Positions 49,533 through 60,200 of a stretch of 64,000 bases of DNA are shown in pieces. A program made the translations under genes and the position numbers. The notes beneath the pieces were generated by a model. The model ran no database searches and had not been told where the DNA came from. It was given only the letters and a program-made list of their open reading frames with translations. Position 1 is the first letter of the stretch, and every line of letters begins with the position of its first letter. The DNA comes from Prevotellaceae bacterium UBA1726 (GTDB lineage Bacteria > Bacteroidota > Bacteroidia > Bacteroidales > Bacteroidaceae), in NCBI GenBank assembly GCA_002316005.1, contig DCIM01000087.1, forward strand, positions 1 to 64,000, read 5' to 3'.

Positions 49533-52340
49533 CTACTTTATTACCTTCTTCCCACCAATTATGTACAAGCCTTTTTGTTGAGTGGAATTCACACGCTGGC
49601 CATTGATATTGTATATCCTGCCATCATTTGATGTGGTATTTTTGTTGAAATTAGTGTTAACATCTTCTATGCCATTAACAACAGCACCTGTTGTTTCGGC
49701 ATAGTTGTACTGCTTCACGAGAACCTTAGTATTGCCATGTGTAAGAGCCTCATCATATTCCATATTGACAATCTGACTCTCGCCTGGCATCAAAGTGATG
49801 TAATTCTCGTCCATTATCACTGGAAGTATTCTACGGCCGTTTTCGTCAACAAGTCGCATTCTTAAAGCAAAGGCGACAGAAGAAGCCGGGTTGGATATCT
49901 TGACGCACATGTGTCTTACGCCTTCTTCAACCGAAGTTGAGAGAACTTCACAAGTTACTCCTGCCTCTGCAATATTATTCAGATTCTGATAGTTATGAGA
50001 AGACGACGCTTTATTCTTCCAATAGAAGTTCTGCGATATGAGGTTTCCACCAGCATCATACAATTTCAATCGCAGGAAGAACATTGTACTTGCAATTCCC
50101 GACAAGCGACCACTATGGCCATCATCAGGAGTATTCATATTTGTCACTTTCTTTACAGCATTTTGCGTCACAGAGATATTGCTATATGAACCCGAAGCAG
50201 CATCATACTTCGCACCAGTCATCTTATATGCCTCAATTTCCGCACGCATTCCACTGAGATCTTTTCCTGTTGTATTAATGATATCAACATCATTACTATA
50301 ACAGTTCCACTGGATGTGAACTGGTTCACATGCTTTTTTCGCGCCCCAATAGATACCAGTCATATCAAAAAAGTAGTCGTAGGTCTGCCATAGATGCGAA
50401 GGATATGCAGGCTGGCTCATCCAATATAGGAGTCCTGTTGCCGTGTTCCACAAATGAGCATTCCAACCTTCAAATGCAGCTTTGGAAACTTCTATGTTAA
50501 GAAGTTGAGCACGCTCACAGAACTGTTCTGCACCAGAGCAGGTTCCATAATTAGTCTCCACCTTATTATAATAGTCACTGGCAGAAGCACCTCCACCATA
50601 TGCACCATCATCGCTGAAGAAATGCTTTTCCCAAATATCATTGCGTGGCCACATCTTGTCGGCAGGAGTGAACTCAAGCATACTCTCATAGGTATCAAAA
50701 GCACCTGAACCAAGTTCTGAGCGGAATCCCCAGTCAACCTTGTCGCCTTTGTCGCCTCCACCTCCCCAGATACCATCATCAAAATAGTCCTCTGGCCAGA
50801 AACTCTGCCACCAACCAGAACCCGAAAGGCCCCAACCTGTATTATCTTTTGCATTATACGCTGCTGCTGTGTAGTATCCATTATGGGAATTTGGCATATA
50901 CACACGCTCGCCTCCATCGTAAGTAGCAATGATATCACGAAGGGCGTCATTCAGTTCATCATAAGGCCAGCCTTCATTATCAGCGCACCAAACAGCCTCA
51001 CAAGGATGATTACGCAAGCGGATAACCTTGTCGCGAGCATTTGCAAGGAATTCCGTACGGTCATCAGGACCTGTAAGTCCTACATAAGGGCCCGTCAACC
51101 AGAAATCATCCCATACCATTATTCCATACTTGTCGCAAGCATCATAGAACTCCTCATCTGTGACACATCCTGTCCAACAGCGAATCATATTGAAATTCAT
51201 GTCCTTATGGAGTTTTATCCTAAGATCGTACTCGGCATCATGAGTGCGAAGCATGTATTCCGACATTCCCCAGTTACCTCCCTTGCAATAGATCTTCTTT
51301 CCATTGAGATGCACTACAAAGGCAGTATTTTCCTTGGTATAAGAATACTCACGAATACCAAATGTCTGAGAGAAACTATCTATCTGCTTTCCTTCTCTCT
51401 CTACTTCAAAATCACAAGTGTAAAGGTTTGGCTCTCCATACCCATTTGGCCACCAGAGTGAAGGATTTTCAATTGTCACATTAGGCATTATGATATCGAT
51501 AGAGTCGCCTGCGGCAAGAGTAACATTTTTGGTGACAGACTTATTGCCTGGAAAGATAGTTGCTTTGACTTTTACCGTCTGTGATTCAGCAGTAAGGTTC
51601 ACCAAACTTGTCTGTGGCTTTACCACTGCCTTCGTGTAATTATCACTGAGAGTAGTACGAATCCATGGGTCGCGAACAGTCACATCACCCACGACTTCAA
51701 GATACACATCATTAGTAATTCCTGTATTCAATCCAGGAACATAAGGCATCCAGTCCCAACTGTGAGAGGCAACATATGTAGGGCAGCAATAGTTGACAAA
51801 ACTTGATGTACGAGGAAGCCACTCCGACTTCATCATCATAATCTTCACTGCAAGGAAGTTGTCCTTGTCCTGAAGAAGGTCTGTAATGTCGTATCTTACC
51901 TTGAGAACATGTCCCTTGATTGTACCAATCTTTTTTCCATTAAGGAACACATAAGCAGTACGGTTTATTCCCTCAAAAGTAAGGATTGTTCGAGTACGAC
52001 CTTCTTCTGCCGATACAGGACGATCGAAACTGGTACGATACCAATGGGCTACATTATACTTTGTTTCATCAACATGATAGATATTATCCGAGAAGTTTGG
52101 ATCCTCTTCCTCACCTGCTGCCACATAAGCAGCAAAGGCAGTACCAGGTACAATTCCATCTATTGATGATTCTGGTTGCCATGTTGGTTTTGATACTCTC
52201 ACATCAGCAGGCATAGAACCTGTAGCACCAAACAATTGCCACTTTTGTCCTGCATAACTACTTAGAGATATCTTTTCGTTTGCCATCGCTAACTGTGTCG
52301 CGAAAAGCAACACGAGGAGCAAATAGAGACCTTTCTTCAT
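49533..52340 (-). CDS. GH2-family glycoside hydrolase (beta-mannosidase / exo-glucosaminidase-like), secreted
   Basis: 935 residues with a signal peptide (1-20). A jelly-roll domain (about 45-220), Ig-like domain (220-335) and TIM barrel (335-640) follow, with WCADNEGWP carrying the acid/base Glu and FRSELGSGA the probable nucleophile Glu. Two further Ig-like domains precede the sorting-like tail YNINGQRVNSTQQKGLYI. The overall layout is closest to GH2 beta-mannosidases and exo-beta-D-glucosaminidases; which linkage it cuts cannot be decided. Next to GH92 genes, a core mannose or GlcNAc linkage is plausible. Confidence 0.88.
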   Translation of the reverse strand: MKKGLYLLLVLLFATQLAMANEKISLSSYAGQKWQLFGATGSMPADVRVSKPTWQPESSIDGIVPGTAFAAYVAAGEEEDPNFSDNIYHVDETKYNVAHWYRTSFDRPVSAEEGRTRTILTFEGINRTAYVFLNGKKIGTIKGHVLKVRYDITDLLQDKDNFLAVKIMMMKSEWLPRTSSFVNYCCPTYVASHSWDWMPYVPGLNTGITNDVYLEVVGDVTVRDPWIRTTLSDNYTKAVVKPQTSLVNLTAESQTVKVKATIFPGNKSVTKNVTLAAGDSIDIIMPNVTIENPSLWWPNGYGEPNLYTCDFEVEREGKQIDSFSQTFGIREYSYTKENTAFVVHLNGKKIYCKGGNWGMSEYMLRTHDAEYDLRIKLHKDMNFNMIRCWTGCVTDEEFYDACDKYGIMVWDDFWLTGPYVGLTGPDDRTEFLANARDKVIRLRNHPCEAVWCADNEGWPYDELNDALRDIIATYDGGERVYMPNSHNGYYTAAAYNAKDNTGWGLSGSGWWQSFWPEDYFDDGIWGGGGDKGDKVDWGFRSELGSGAFDTYESMLEFTPADKMWPRNDIWEKHFFSDDGAYGGGASASDYYNKVETNYGTCSGAEQFCERAQLLNIEVSKAAFEGWNAHLWNTATGLLYWMSQPAYPSHLWQTYDYFFDMTGIYWGAKKACEPVHIQWNCYSNDVDIINTTGKDLSGMRAEIEAYKMTGAKYDAASGSYSNISVTQNAVKKVTNMNTPDDGHSGRLSGIASTMFFLRLKLYDAGGNLISQNFYWKNKASSSHNYQNLNNIAEAGVTCEVLSTSVEEGVRHMCVKISNPASSVAFALRMRLVDENGRRILPVIMDENYITLMPGESQIVNMEYDEALTHGNTKVLVKQYNYAETTGAVVNGIEDVNTNFNKNTTSNDGRIYNINGQRVNSTQQKGLYIIGGKKVIK

Positions 52341-52365
52341 AAATAATACCTTTTTTCTCGTTCAC

Positions 52366-52399
52366 CTCCGAACCGGATGTTATTCCGACTCGGAGGGAT
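52366..52399. other. Inverted repeat between GH92 and GH2 genes
   Basis: CCTCCGA (52366-52372 region) and TCGGAGG (52393-52399 region) are 7-bp arms of a hairpin, with an inner TCCGAACCGGA. There is no clear T-run, so it may be an mRNA-stability element or weak attenuator. Confidence 0.55.
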
Positions 52400-52408
52400 T
52401 ATTGATTT

Positions 52409-54547
52409 TTATTCAAATGAAGGTGGAACTGCACCTGTACCCCATTTCTTGTTAGGAGTTGCAGAGGTTGTATAATTAAGTGTACCACCATTTACGAGAT
52501 CCTCCCATGAAATCCATGTTTCGTTGAATACCTTTCCATTGAACTTCAACGCACTTGTATAAGGATTCTTCTCGCTACCACCAGTAACTATGATATCACC
52601 TTTTGGCAAATGAACAACAGCCTTCTCAAACATTGGAGTATTCAAAGCGAAACCTCCAATTCCAGGTATTTCAGGATAAAGACCGAGACAAGTCCAAACA
52701 TACCAAGCACCCATTGAACCAAGGTCGTCATTTCCTGGCAAACCATTCTTTGTGCTCTTATACTGCTCATCAAGTGTACGGCGAAGAACCTGAGATGTTT
52801 TCCAAGGCAGACCACACCAGTTGTAAACCCATGGAATGCCCCAACTTGGTTCATTACCAGAAGCAAACCACTCATCACCGTAACCTGCATCAAGACGCTT
52901 AAAGTATTCGTCAAGACGCTTCTCTGCATTTGCATTACCACCAAGAAGGTCGATAAGACCCTTGATATTGTAAGGAACCATCCAGAAATAATCCTTATAG
53001 GTTGCCTCGCGCCAATCTTCACCAATATTCTTCCATGAGCCATCAGGATTGCGTGACTGCAACCATTGTGTTTCTGGATTCCAAAGATTCTTCCATGAAC
53101 GAGCAAAGTGGAAATAACGCCAAGAAGAGAACTCATCGCCTGCTGCATGAAGTGCAAACTGAGCAATAGCAAAGTCGGCAGAAGTATATTCCAACTGGAT
53201 TGATGCAGGACAATAGCCTTTATCAAGATACTGCTTCAAATGAGGACGAGTCTCCTGATCCTGCGACTTTGCGCCAGGTACTTCTGCACCCTTGCGCATA
53301 ACCTCGAATATTGGTTTTGGATCATAGTTGCGCGCACCAAAAGCCCAAGCATTTGAAATCAGGATTGAAGAAGGGTCACCCTGCATGATGCCAGTTTCAA
53401 TATTTGCCATTACCCAACGAGGAAGCGAACCGCCACTCTGTACCGCAAAGTCATAATGAGAGGTAACAATATCCGATGCTACATCAGGTTCAATAATTGA
53501 GAGCAACTGAATCTGTGTACGATATGTGTCCCAATTAGAGAACTGGGTATATTGCTTGAAATTAGTCTTGTGTATCTGGAAATCTGCACCCATATACTCC
53601 CCATTCACATCATTGCAAACACTTGGATGAATGAATGCACGATAGAGATGTGTATAGAACTGCTGAACGCGGTCAAGGTCATTCTTTCCTGAAAGTTCTA
53701 TCTTGCCAAGGAATTCATTCCACTTACTCTCGCAGGCAGACTGAACGGCAGCAAAGTCCCATGACTGATTCTCGGCCTTGAGATTTGCCTTTGCATTATC
53801 CACACTTACATACGAAACACCTACACGATACTGAATCTGTTTCTGATTTGCCACATCAAATGTGAAGTAAACGCCTGAGTATTCGCCCTGAGCAAAATCA
53901 GAACCCGGATGGAGTTCCTTATGCTTCCAAGTTCCGGTAGCAACAGCATCCTGGTCGAATTCTGCATAGAAGAAAACTTTGTAATGTGTTGGTAAACCAC
54001 AGAACGAACCGCCATCAGCATAACCTTCAACAGTGCGTGGTGAAGTGATTACTACAGCTGCCTCAGAAATTTTGTTTCCCGCAAGACCTGCACCAATGAT
54101 GACGGTACCCTTCTGTTCGTTGGCAGAATAGGTGTAGCGAGCCATACCTGTGCGCTCTGTCACTGTGAGTTCTGCCTTAATATCATTCTGCACCATCGCC
54201 TTGTAGTATCCAGCATGGCCTTCTTCATCCGAGACTGTAATTTTTGCATTGCGAATCATGTCGGGAGACGCCTTCAACTCGCCCTTCAATGGGAAAGTTG
54301 GGAAATTACCCATATGCTCGCAACCACCACCACTCGCCTGATTAATAACGAAACCTGCATTTTTAGCAAAGTAAGAAGGTGTGAACTGCACCATTCCGTG
54401 TGGATAGGTAGCGCCAGGATAGAGATAGCCAGAGGTCAAACCAGCCCCCTGAGTACCAATGAGGGTATTGACTTTACCTGCGAGTCCCTGAGCACTGGCT
54501 GTGACAACCAATGCAGAAAGGACAATGATTGATAATAATTTCTTCAT
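52409..54547 (-). CDS. GH92 alpha-mannosidase, secreted
   Basis: 712 residues with a signal peptide (1-19). The N-terminal beta-sandwich has VNTLIGTQGAGLTSGYLYPG and FPTFPLKGE. The (alpha/alpha)6 barrel has SNWDTYRTQ, EDWREATYKDYFWMVPYN (the usual GNxxxY-type block is altered to EATYKDYFW), EPSWGIPWVYNW, and the calcium/catalytic loop LPGNDDLGSMGAWYVW. Calcium-dependent exo-alpha-mannosidase activity is expected. The altered acid-block may change linkage preference. It starts 27 nt after the other GH92 stop. Confidence 0.9.
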   Translation of the reverse strand: MKKLLSIIVLSALVVTASAQGLAGKVNTLIGTQGAGLTSGYLYPGATYPHGMVQFTPSYFAKNAGFVINQASGGGCEHMGNFPTFPLKGELKASPDMIRNAKITVSDEEGHAGYYKAMVQNDIKAELTVTERTGMARYTYSANEQKGTVIIGAGLAGNKISEAAVVITSPRTVEGYADGGSFCGLPTHYKVFFYAEFDQDAVATGTWKHKELHPGSDFAQGEYSGVYFTFDVANQKQIQYRVGVSYVSVDNAKANLKAENQSWDFAAVQSACESKWNEFLGKIELSGKNDLDRVQQFYTHLYRAFIHPSVCNDVNGEYMGADFQIHKTNFKQYTQFSNWDTYRTQIQLLSIIEPDVASDIVTSHYDFAVQSGGSLPRWVMANIETGIMQGDPSSILISNAWAFGARNYDPKPIFEVMRKGAEVPGAKSQDQETRPHLKQYLDKGYCPASIQLEYTSADFAIAQFALHAAGDEFSSWRYFHFARSWKNLWNPETQWLQSRNPDGSWKNIGEDWREATYKDYFWMVPYNIKGLIDLLGGNANAEKRLDEYFKRLDAGYGDEWFASGNEPSWGIPWVYNWCGLPWKTSQVLRRTLDEQYKSTKNGLPGNDDLGSMGAWYVWTCLGLYPEIPGIGGFALNTPMFEKAVVHLPKGDIIVTGGSEKNPYTSALKFNGKVFNETWISWEDLVNGGTLNYTTSATPNKKWGTGAVPPSFE

Positions 54548-54574
54548 TATGGTTGATTGATTGTTATTGTGATC

Positions 54575-56875
54575 TTATCTTCTGCGCTGACCGCGCATTG
54601 CAGTTGATACAGAATATGGAGCTGCCTCCTTTGAGATGTTGCGCTGCTTGTTTGGTGTCGCGCCCATCTTGAACTTCAGCGTTCCGCCCTTATTCATATC
54701 GTCATAAGTAATGTAATTCTTTGTAAGATTCTGACCGTTCAACAGACCGCTCTGGATATAAACGTTTTCCTTTGAGTTGCCTTCTGCCTCAATGACAAAC
54801 TTGTTTCCATTCTCCATTGTGATTGTTGCCTTAGGGAATACAGGAGAACCGATTACATACTGGTTTGTACCAGGGGTTACAGCGTAGATTCCAAGTGCAG
54901 AGAGTACATACCATGAAGACATACCGCCCTGATCCTCATCACCAGGGAATCCATCCTCTGTTGCATTATAAAGGCGACTCATAATCTGGCGAATCCAGTA
55001 TTGTGTCTTCCAAGGTTGTCCTGCATAAGAGTAGAGATAAGCCATATGCTGAATTGGCTGATTACCGTGAGCATACTGACCCATTTCTGCTTTCTGCATC
55101 TCTACCATTTCATGAATCATACCACCATACCATGCAGGATGAACATCGTTTGAAATAGAGAATACAGAATCAATCTTATTACAGAACGCCTCGTCTGAGC
55201 CAAAGAGACGGATAAGACCTTCTACATCATGGAATACAGACCAAATGTAATGCCAAGCGTTTCCTTCTGTATATGGACCACCCCATGCCAATGGGTCAAA
55301 TGGCTCATAGAAATTACCATTCATCAAACGGCCACGGAAGAATCCCGTCTCCTTATCCCAAAGGTTGCGATAGTTGAACATCTGCTTTGCGAATACCTGC
55401 TCATAGAATTTGTTTCCGCAAGACTTAGCCAACTGATAAGCGCACCAGTCATCGTAAGCATATTCAAGAGTCTGAGTTACTGAACCATGAGATTCTGGGA
55501 AAGCAACATATCCACGCTGCCAATACTCTTTCCAACCAGCACGACCATTAGCACCACCAAGAGGGCCCTTGTTCATTGCCTCGTGAGCATAGGCAACAAG
55601 TGCTGAATCTGGGTCGAAGTTGCGGATTCCCTTTGCCCAAGCATCAGCCATGAGTGAAATAGAGTGGTTACCACACATACCACCTGTCTCACCTGGGAAT
55701 GACCAAGATGGCAACCAGCCAAACTGCTTATAAACATCCAGCATTGCATTCATGTACTGACCCTGCTGTGTAGGATGGAGAATATTTGTCAATGGGAACT
55801 GACTGCGGAATGTATCCCAGAATCCATTATCTGTGAACATATATCCGTCATAAACATTTCCATCGTATGGACTATAATAATAAGGTGTGCCATCCTCCTT
55901 CAACTCATAGAACTTACGAGAGAAAAGGTTTGAACGATAGAGGCATGAGTAGAATGTTTGAGTATCCTCGAGCGAGCCTCCTTCTACAACGATGCGGCCA
56001 AGAACCTCGTTCCATACCTTCTGGCCACGAGCCTTTGTTGCCTCAAGATTCTTGTCGGCACCAAGTTCCTTCTTCAGAGTAAGTGCTGCCTGCTCAGGAG
56101 TGATATACGAAGATGCAGCCTTTGCCTGAACCTTTGCACCCTTCTTGAACTTCAGATAAGCACCATAGCGCTTGCCCGAACCTGTGGTCTGCTTAGCGAA
56201 AATCTGCTTTCCCTCGCCTTCCCAGATACCATAATCCTCAAACTTCTGGTCGAACTGGATAACGAAATAGTTGCGGAAGTTCTCGCTGTGGTTTACGAAA
56301 CGCTGATTGTTTACCCAACCACGAATCTGCTTCTTCTCTGGGTCGATAGTGATATCACTCATACCAGTGTAACCATCAATGATGAGATATGCATCGCCAG
56401 TCTTAGGATATGTGAAACGGAAATGTACACCGCGTTCTGTTGTAGAGAACTCTGTACGGATCCCATTATCAAATTTCACTGTATAATAATTAGGACGACC
56501 CAACTCGTTCTTGTGCGAGAATTTTGCACCGCGCTTGTCTGGGTCAACCTGAAGTGTGCCTACCTCTGGGAAGAATGTATAAACAGCATAATCGCTAACC
56601 CAAGGAGAGCACTGATGGCTCTGTCCAAAACCACGAATCTCGTCTGCATCATACAGATACTTGAAACCCTCACCGTTAGGACCTGTCTGGGGTGTCCACA
56701 TGTGCTGAGCAAAAGGCATAGCTGTTGCAGGAAAAGTGTTTCCATGCGAAAGGCCGAAATTCGAGTGAGTACCCTGAAGGGTATTAACATACTGCGTAAG
56801 GTCTTTCTGCTGAGCAAAAGCAACAAGGCCGATCATCAGCAAAAGAGAAGTCGAGATAAATCTGATTGTCTTCAT
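54575..56875 (-). CDS. GH92 alpha-mannosidase, secreted
   Basis: 766 residues with a signal peptide (1-21). It has VNTLQGTHSNFGLSHGNTFP, DNGFWDTFRSQFPL, the acid block YTEGNAWHYIWSVFHD and the loop DGFPGDEDQGGMSSWYV, as expected for a calcium-dependent GH92 enzyme. It ends in an Arg-rich tail (MRGQRRR) and has no sorting-like tail. It is the first gene after the terminator and 22-bp array 3, and likely starts the enzyme transcript. Confidence 0.93.
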   Translation of the reverse strand: MKTIRFISTSLLLMIGLVAFAQQKDLTQYVNTLQGTHSNFGLSHGNTFPATAMPFAQHMWTPQTGPNGEGFKYLYDADEIRGFGQSHQCSPWVSDYAVYTFFPEVGTLQVDPDKRGAKFSHKNELGRPNYYTVKFDNGIRTEFSTTERGVHFRFTYPKTGDAYLIIDGYTGMSDITIDPEKKQIRGWVNNQRFVNHSENFRNYFVIQFDQKFEDYGIWEGEGKQIFAKQTTGSGKRYGAYLKFKKGAKVQAKAASSYITPEQAALTLKKELGADKNLEATKARGQKVWNEVLGRIVVEGGSLEDTQTFYSCLYRSNLFSRKFYELKEDGTPYYYSPYDGNVYDGYMFTDNGFWDTFRSQFPLTNILHPTQQGQYMNAMLDVYKQFGWLPSWSFPGETGGMCGNHSISLMADAWAKGIRNFDPDSALVAYAHEAMNKGPLGGANGRAGWKEYWQRGYVAFPESHGSVTQTLEYAYDDWCAYQLAKSCGNKFYEQVFAKQMFNYRNLWDKETGFFRGRLMNGNFYEPFDPLAWGGPYTEGNAWHYIWSVFHDVEGLIRLFGSDEAFCNKIDSVFSISNDVHPAWYGGMIHEMVEMQKAEMGQYAHGNQPIQHMAYLYSYAGQPWKTQYWIRQIMSRLYNATEDGFPGDEDQGGMSSWYVLSALGIYAVTPGTNQYVIGSPVFPKATITMENGNKFVIEAEGNSKENVYIQSGLLNGQNLTKNYITYDDMNKGGTLKFKMGATPNKQRNISKEAAPYSVSTAMRGQRRR

Positions 56876-56947
56876 TTTGATATATAATTTTTGTATTGTT
56901 TATTACGTTTAGGTTGAATCTTTGGCATGAGCCTTAATCTCATGTTG

Positions 56948-56955
56948 CAAAATTA
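56948..56955 (-). promoter_or_regulatory. Tentative -7 box for the GH92-led enzyme operon
   Basis: TAATTTTG on the minus strand, 73 bp from the start codon. A TTTG lies 24 nt upstream of it, longer than the usual spacer. Confidence 0.45.
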
Positions 56956-57052
56956 CAAAAAATGAAGCGAAGTAATTATCAAAAGCGAATAAATAACTAT
57001 CAATTTTGAACACAAATCCCCAAACCTTCAGATTTTTCCAATTGAGAGAGTT

Positions 57053-57117
57053 TGTCCCCACGCTGAAAAACAAATGTCCCCACATTAGAAAACAACTGTC
57101 CCCACGCCTTGGGGACA
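57053..57117. repeat. Array of TGTCCCCA units with exact 22-bp period (array 3)
   Basis: TGTCCCCA starts at 57053, 57075 and 57097. The first two are followed by CGCTGAAAAACAAA and CATTAGAAAACAAC; the last closes as a palindrome with TTGGGGACA. The array lies between the terminator of the second SusC gene and the first GH92 gene. The sequence differs from arrays 1 and 2 but the period is the same. Nothing else was seen in the 353-bp gap 56876-57228 besides the terminator and the -7 box. Confidence 0.85.
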
Positions 57118-57153
57118 AAAAGAAAAAGGCCATCCCACAAGAGATGACCTTTT
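57118..57153 (-). terminator. Intrinsic terminator after the second susC
   Basis: AAAGG-C-CATC (57125-57134) pairs with GATG-A-CCTTT (57143-57153), and TTTTTCTTTTTG follows on the minus strand. Confidence 0.8.
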
Positions 57154-57228
57154 ATCTGTTTATTACGTTAAGCCTATTCTATTGTTCTTCCTCATTCTGG
57201 ATATTACAATAGAAATATGGTTTACTAC

Positions 57229-60200
57229 TTAGAATCCAATTGCAACACCGAAGTTGACTACTCGCTGGTTCATGTAAGCATCACCTGCAGTATTTGTTGA
57301 AATTTCAGGATCCTGCTGATACTTGCTGTAGTTGGTCCAAGTGAAGAGGTTGTAGGCATTCATATACAAACGGAGAGAACTGATTGCCTTTGGCAGAATC
57401 TTCTCAGGGAATGTATAAGAGAGGTCGATTGTCTTCAAACGAATATACATAGCGTCAATGAGCCAGAAGTCAGACATATAAACCTCTGCAGAGTTTACTG
57501 TAGAAGGGTTGCTTGTCAGACGAGGGAAGAGTATCTCTTCACCGTTCATATAGCGCTCAAGTGTCCATGCCGACTGATGGATTGGCTGGAACTGCGACTT
57601 GAACGGCTCAATACCAGTACCTACAACTGAGAAACTGTAGTTGAATGAACCCTGGAAGAGGATACTCAAAGTAAGGCCCTTCCAGTTACCGCCGATTGTC
57701 CAACCGAGAGTAGTGTTAGGGAGATTTGGCTTACCGATTGCCATCTTGTCGTAGTCGTCAATAACACCATCTCCGTTAAGGTCGGCATACTTCAAGTCAC
57801 CGGCCTGAATTGGGGTGTCGATGTTTGGTACTGCAGGAGCATTGGCATCACCAGCCTCAATGAGTGCAATATCCTCAGGTGTGTAGTAACCAATCCAGTG
57901 ATAACCGAATGGCTGGCTGATTGAATGACCAGTCTGTGCAAGCCATGGATAACGCTGCTGAGCCTCTGCCTGATAGATAATCTTATTCTTTGCATAAGAG
58001 AATACGAAGTTTGTGTTGAAGCCCCAGTCACCCCAGTTGTTATGATAACCTACCTGACCATCAAAACCCTGGTTCTGTGTCTCAGCTACATTCTCTGGAG
58101 ATGTACCTACACCGAGAACCTCTGGAATATCATAACGATAAACCAACTGATCGTAACGGTAATCGTAGAAGTAATCGACTGTGAGCGAGAAGTGGTTCAT
58201 GAAGTTGAAATCAAGACCGACATCAAACTTGCGAGCCTTCTCCCATGTTACGAGAGGATTGCCGATGGCACCTTCTTTATAACCCTGACTTGCTGCAGAA
58301 ATATACTCTCCGAAGTAGTAAGAGTTTGCACTTTCGTAAGTAGTATTATAGAGATAACGATCGCCCATAGCAACATCCGAACCTACAATACCATAAGATG
58401 TACGGAGCTTGAGAAGGTCAACCTTATCTGTGAGTTTCTTGAACCATGGTTCCTCTGAGATGTTCCAACCTAAACCAAGTGCAGGGAAGAGACCATAACG
58501 ATGATCGGCAGCAAAACGGTCAGAACCGTTATATGCTGTATTGAGGTCGAGGAGATAGCGGTTCTTATACTTATAAGAAAGTTTCAAGGTCATACCTGTG
58601 AACTTATCTGGCACCTTCTCGCCCGAACTCTCAAGAGTTGTACTCTCGCGATTGTAGAGAAGCATTGCGTTGACATCATGACCGCCCTTGAATTCACGCT
58701 GATAGTTGAGCGAGAGAAGGAGGTTTAAGTCCTTGCGGCTTGTATTTGAACCACCGCCTACGAGATATGTTCCTGGTGTATATATTCCATCAGGGTTGAT
58801 ATTATATCCACCTGTTGCCGAATCATAATGATATGTAGGATAGTCACCACGAATCACGCTACGGAAGTTCTCGTCAATTGTAGAGTAAGCCAATCGTGCA
58901 GTTGAAGAAAGTCCAGGAGTGATGAAGTCCATCTTCCAGTTTGCACTATAGAGGAGGTTGTTATCTGTACGGCGTGTACGGCTATAACCTTCATTGGCAA
59001 GACGGGCATTCAATGTAGGGTCGGAATCATCAGTATCGTAGAGATAAGCATATGTTCCGTTAGGGTTCATCACAGGAGCAGAATAAGGATGCATCTCGTT
59101 CCAGTTATAAATCTGACCAGTAGCATTGAGACTACGAGGTTGGTTGATGTTCATGAAACGGGAAGTGATGTCAAATCGCATTGAGAGGTTCTTTGTCACA
59201 TCAAAGTCGATATTGCTTCGATATGTGAAACGATTGTACTTGTAGTTAGGGTCAACACCTTCCTTATTATCGGCTGTCGAAAAGTTTCTCACAAGACCGT
59301 TCTGTGTGAAGTAACCCAAAGATACGAAATAACGGAGTTTATTCGAACCACCCGAGATATCAATATTAGTGTTTGACTGCTGTGCTGTCTTCTTGAAAAT
59401 CTCATTATACCAGTTTACATCTGGATATCCGTAAGGGTCATCTCCTGTACGGAAATGCTCAAGGTCGGTATCGCTCCATTGTGCCTGCAATCCATCATTT
59501 GCATATGCCTCGTTTACGAGCTGAGCTGTGTTATACGAATTGAGGAACTTTGGAGTGCGTACAGGAGTCTGCATACCAGTCTCTGCACGGACATTGATTT
59601 TTGGTTTACCCTCAATACCACGACGAGTCTTTACAACGAGCACACCATTAGCACCCTTGATACCATAGATGGCTGTTGTTGAAGCATCTTTCAAAATTGA
59701 GATGCTCTCAATTTCGTTGGTGTTGATCTGCGACAACTGGTCATACGAGTATTCCACATCATCAACAATGATAAGAGGTTGGTTACCTGCAGAGTTCAAT
59801 GAACTCACACCACGGATGAAGAAATCAGAAGCATCCTTACCAGGCTGACCTGAACGCTGCTGTGAGAAATAGCCAGGGAGTTTACCAGCAAGTGCATTCT
59901 GAACACTACTTACTGGCACCTTCTGGAGTTCCTTACCCTGAATGGCACTGACAGCACCAGTCAATGTGATACGCTTTGTCGAACCATAACCAACAACGAT
60001 GACTTCGTTGAGGTCGCTATTCTCTGACTCCATACTCACATCAATTGTCTTACGACCACGGGTAGCAACCTCTTGATCCTTGAAACCGATATAAGAGAAC
60101 TGCAATGTGGCATTACTTGGCACATCGATAGTATAACGGCCGTCAATATCGGTGATTGCTGCAGCCTTAGCACCTTTAACCTTAACGGTAACACCAACCA

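Noticed and set aside
55958..56887. Open frame of 309 codons antisense to a GH92 gene
   Set aside because: Long but mirrors the coding strand of a well-supported GH92 enzyme; no start context and no domain.
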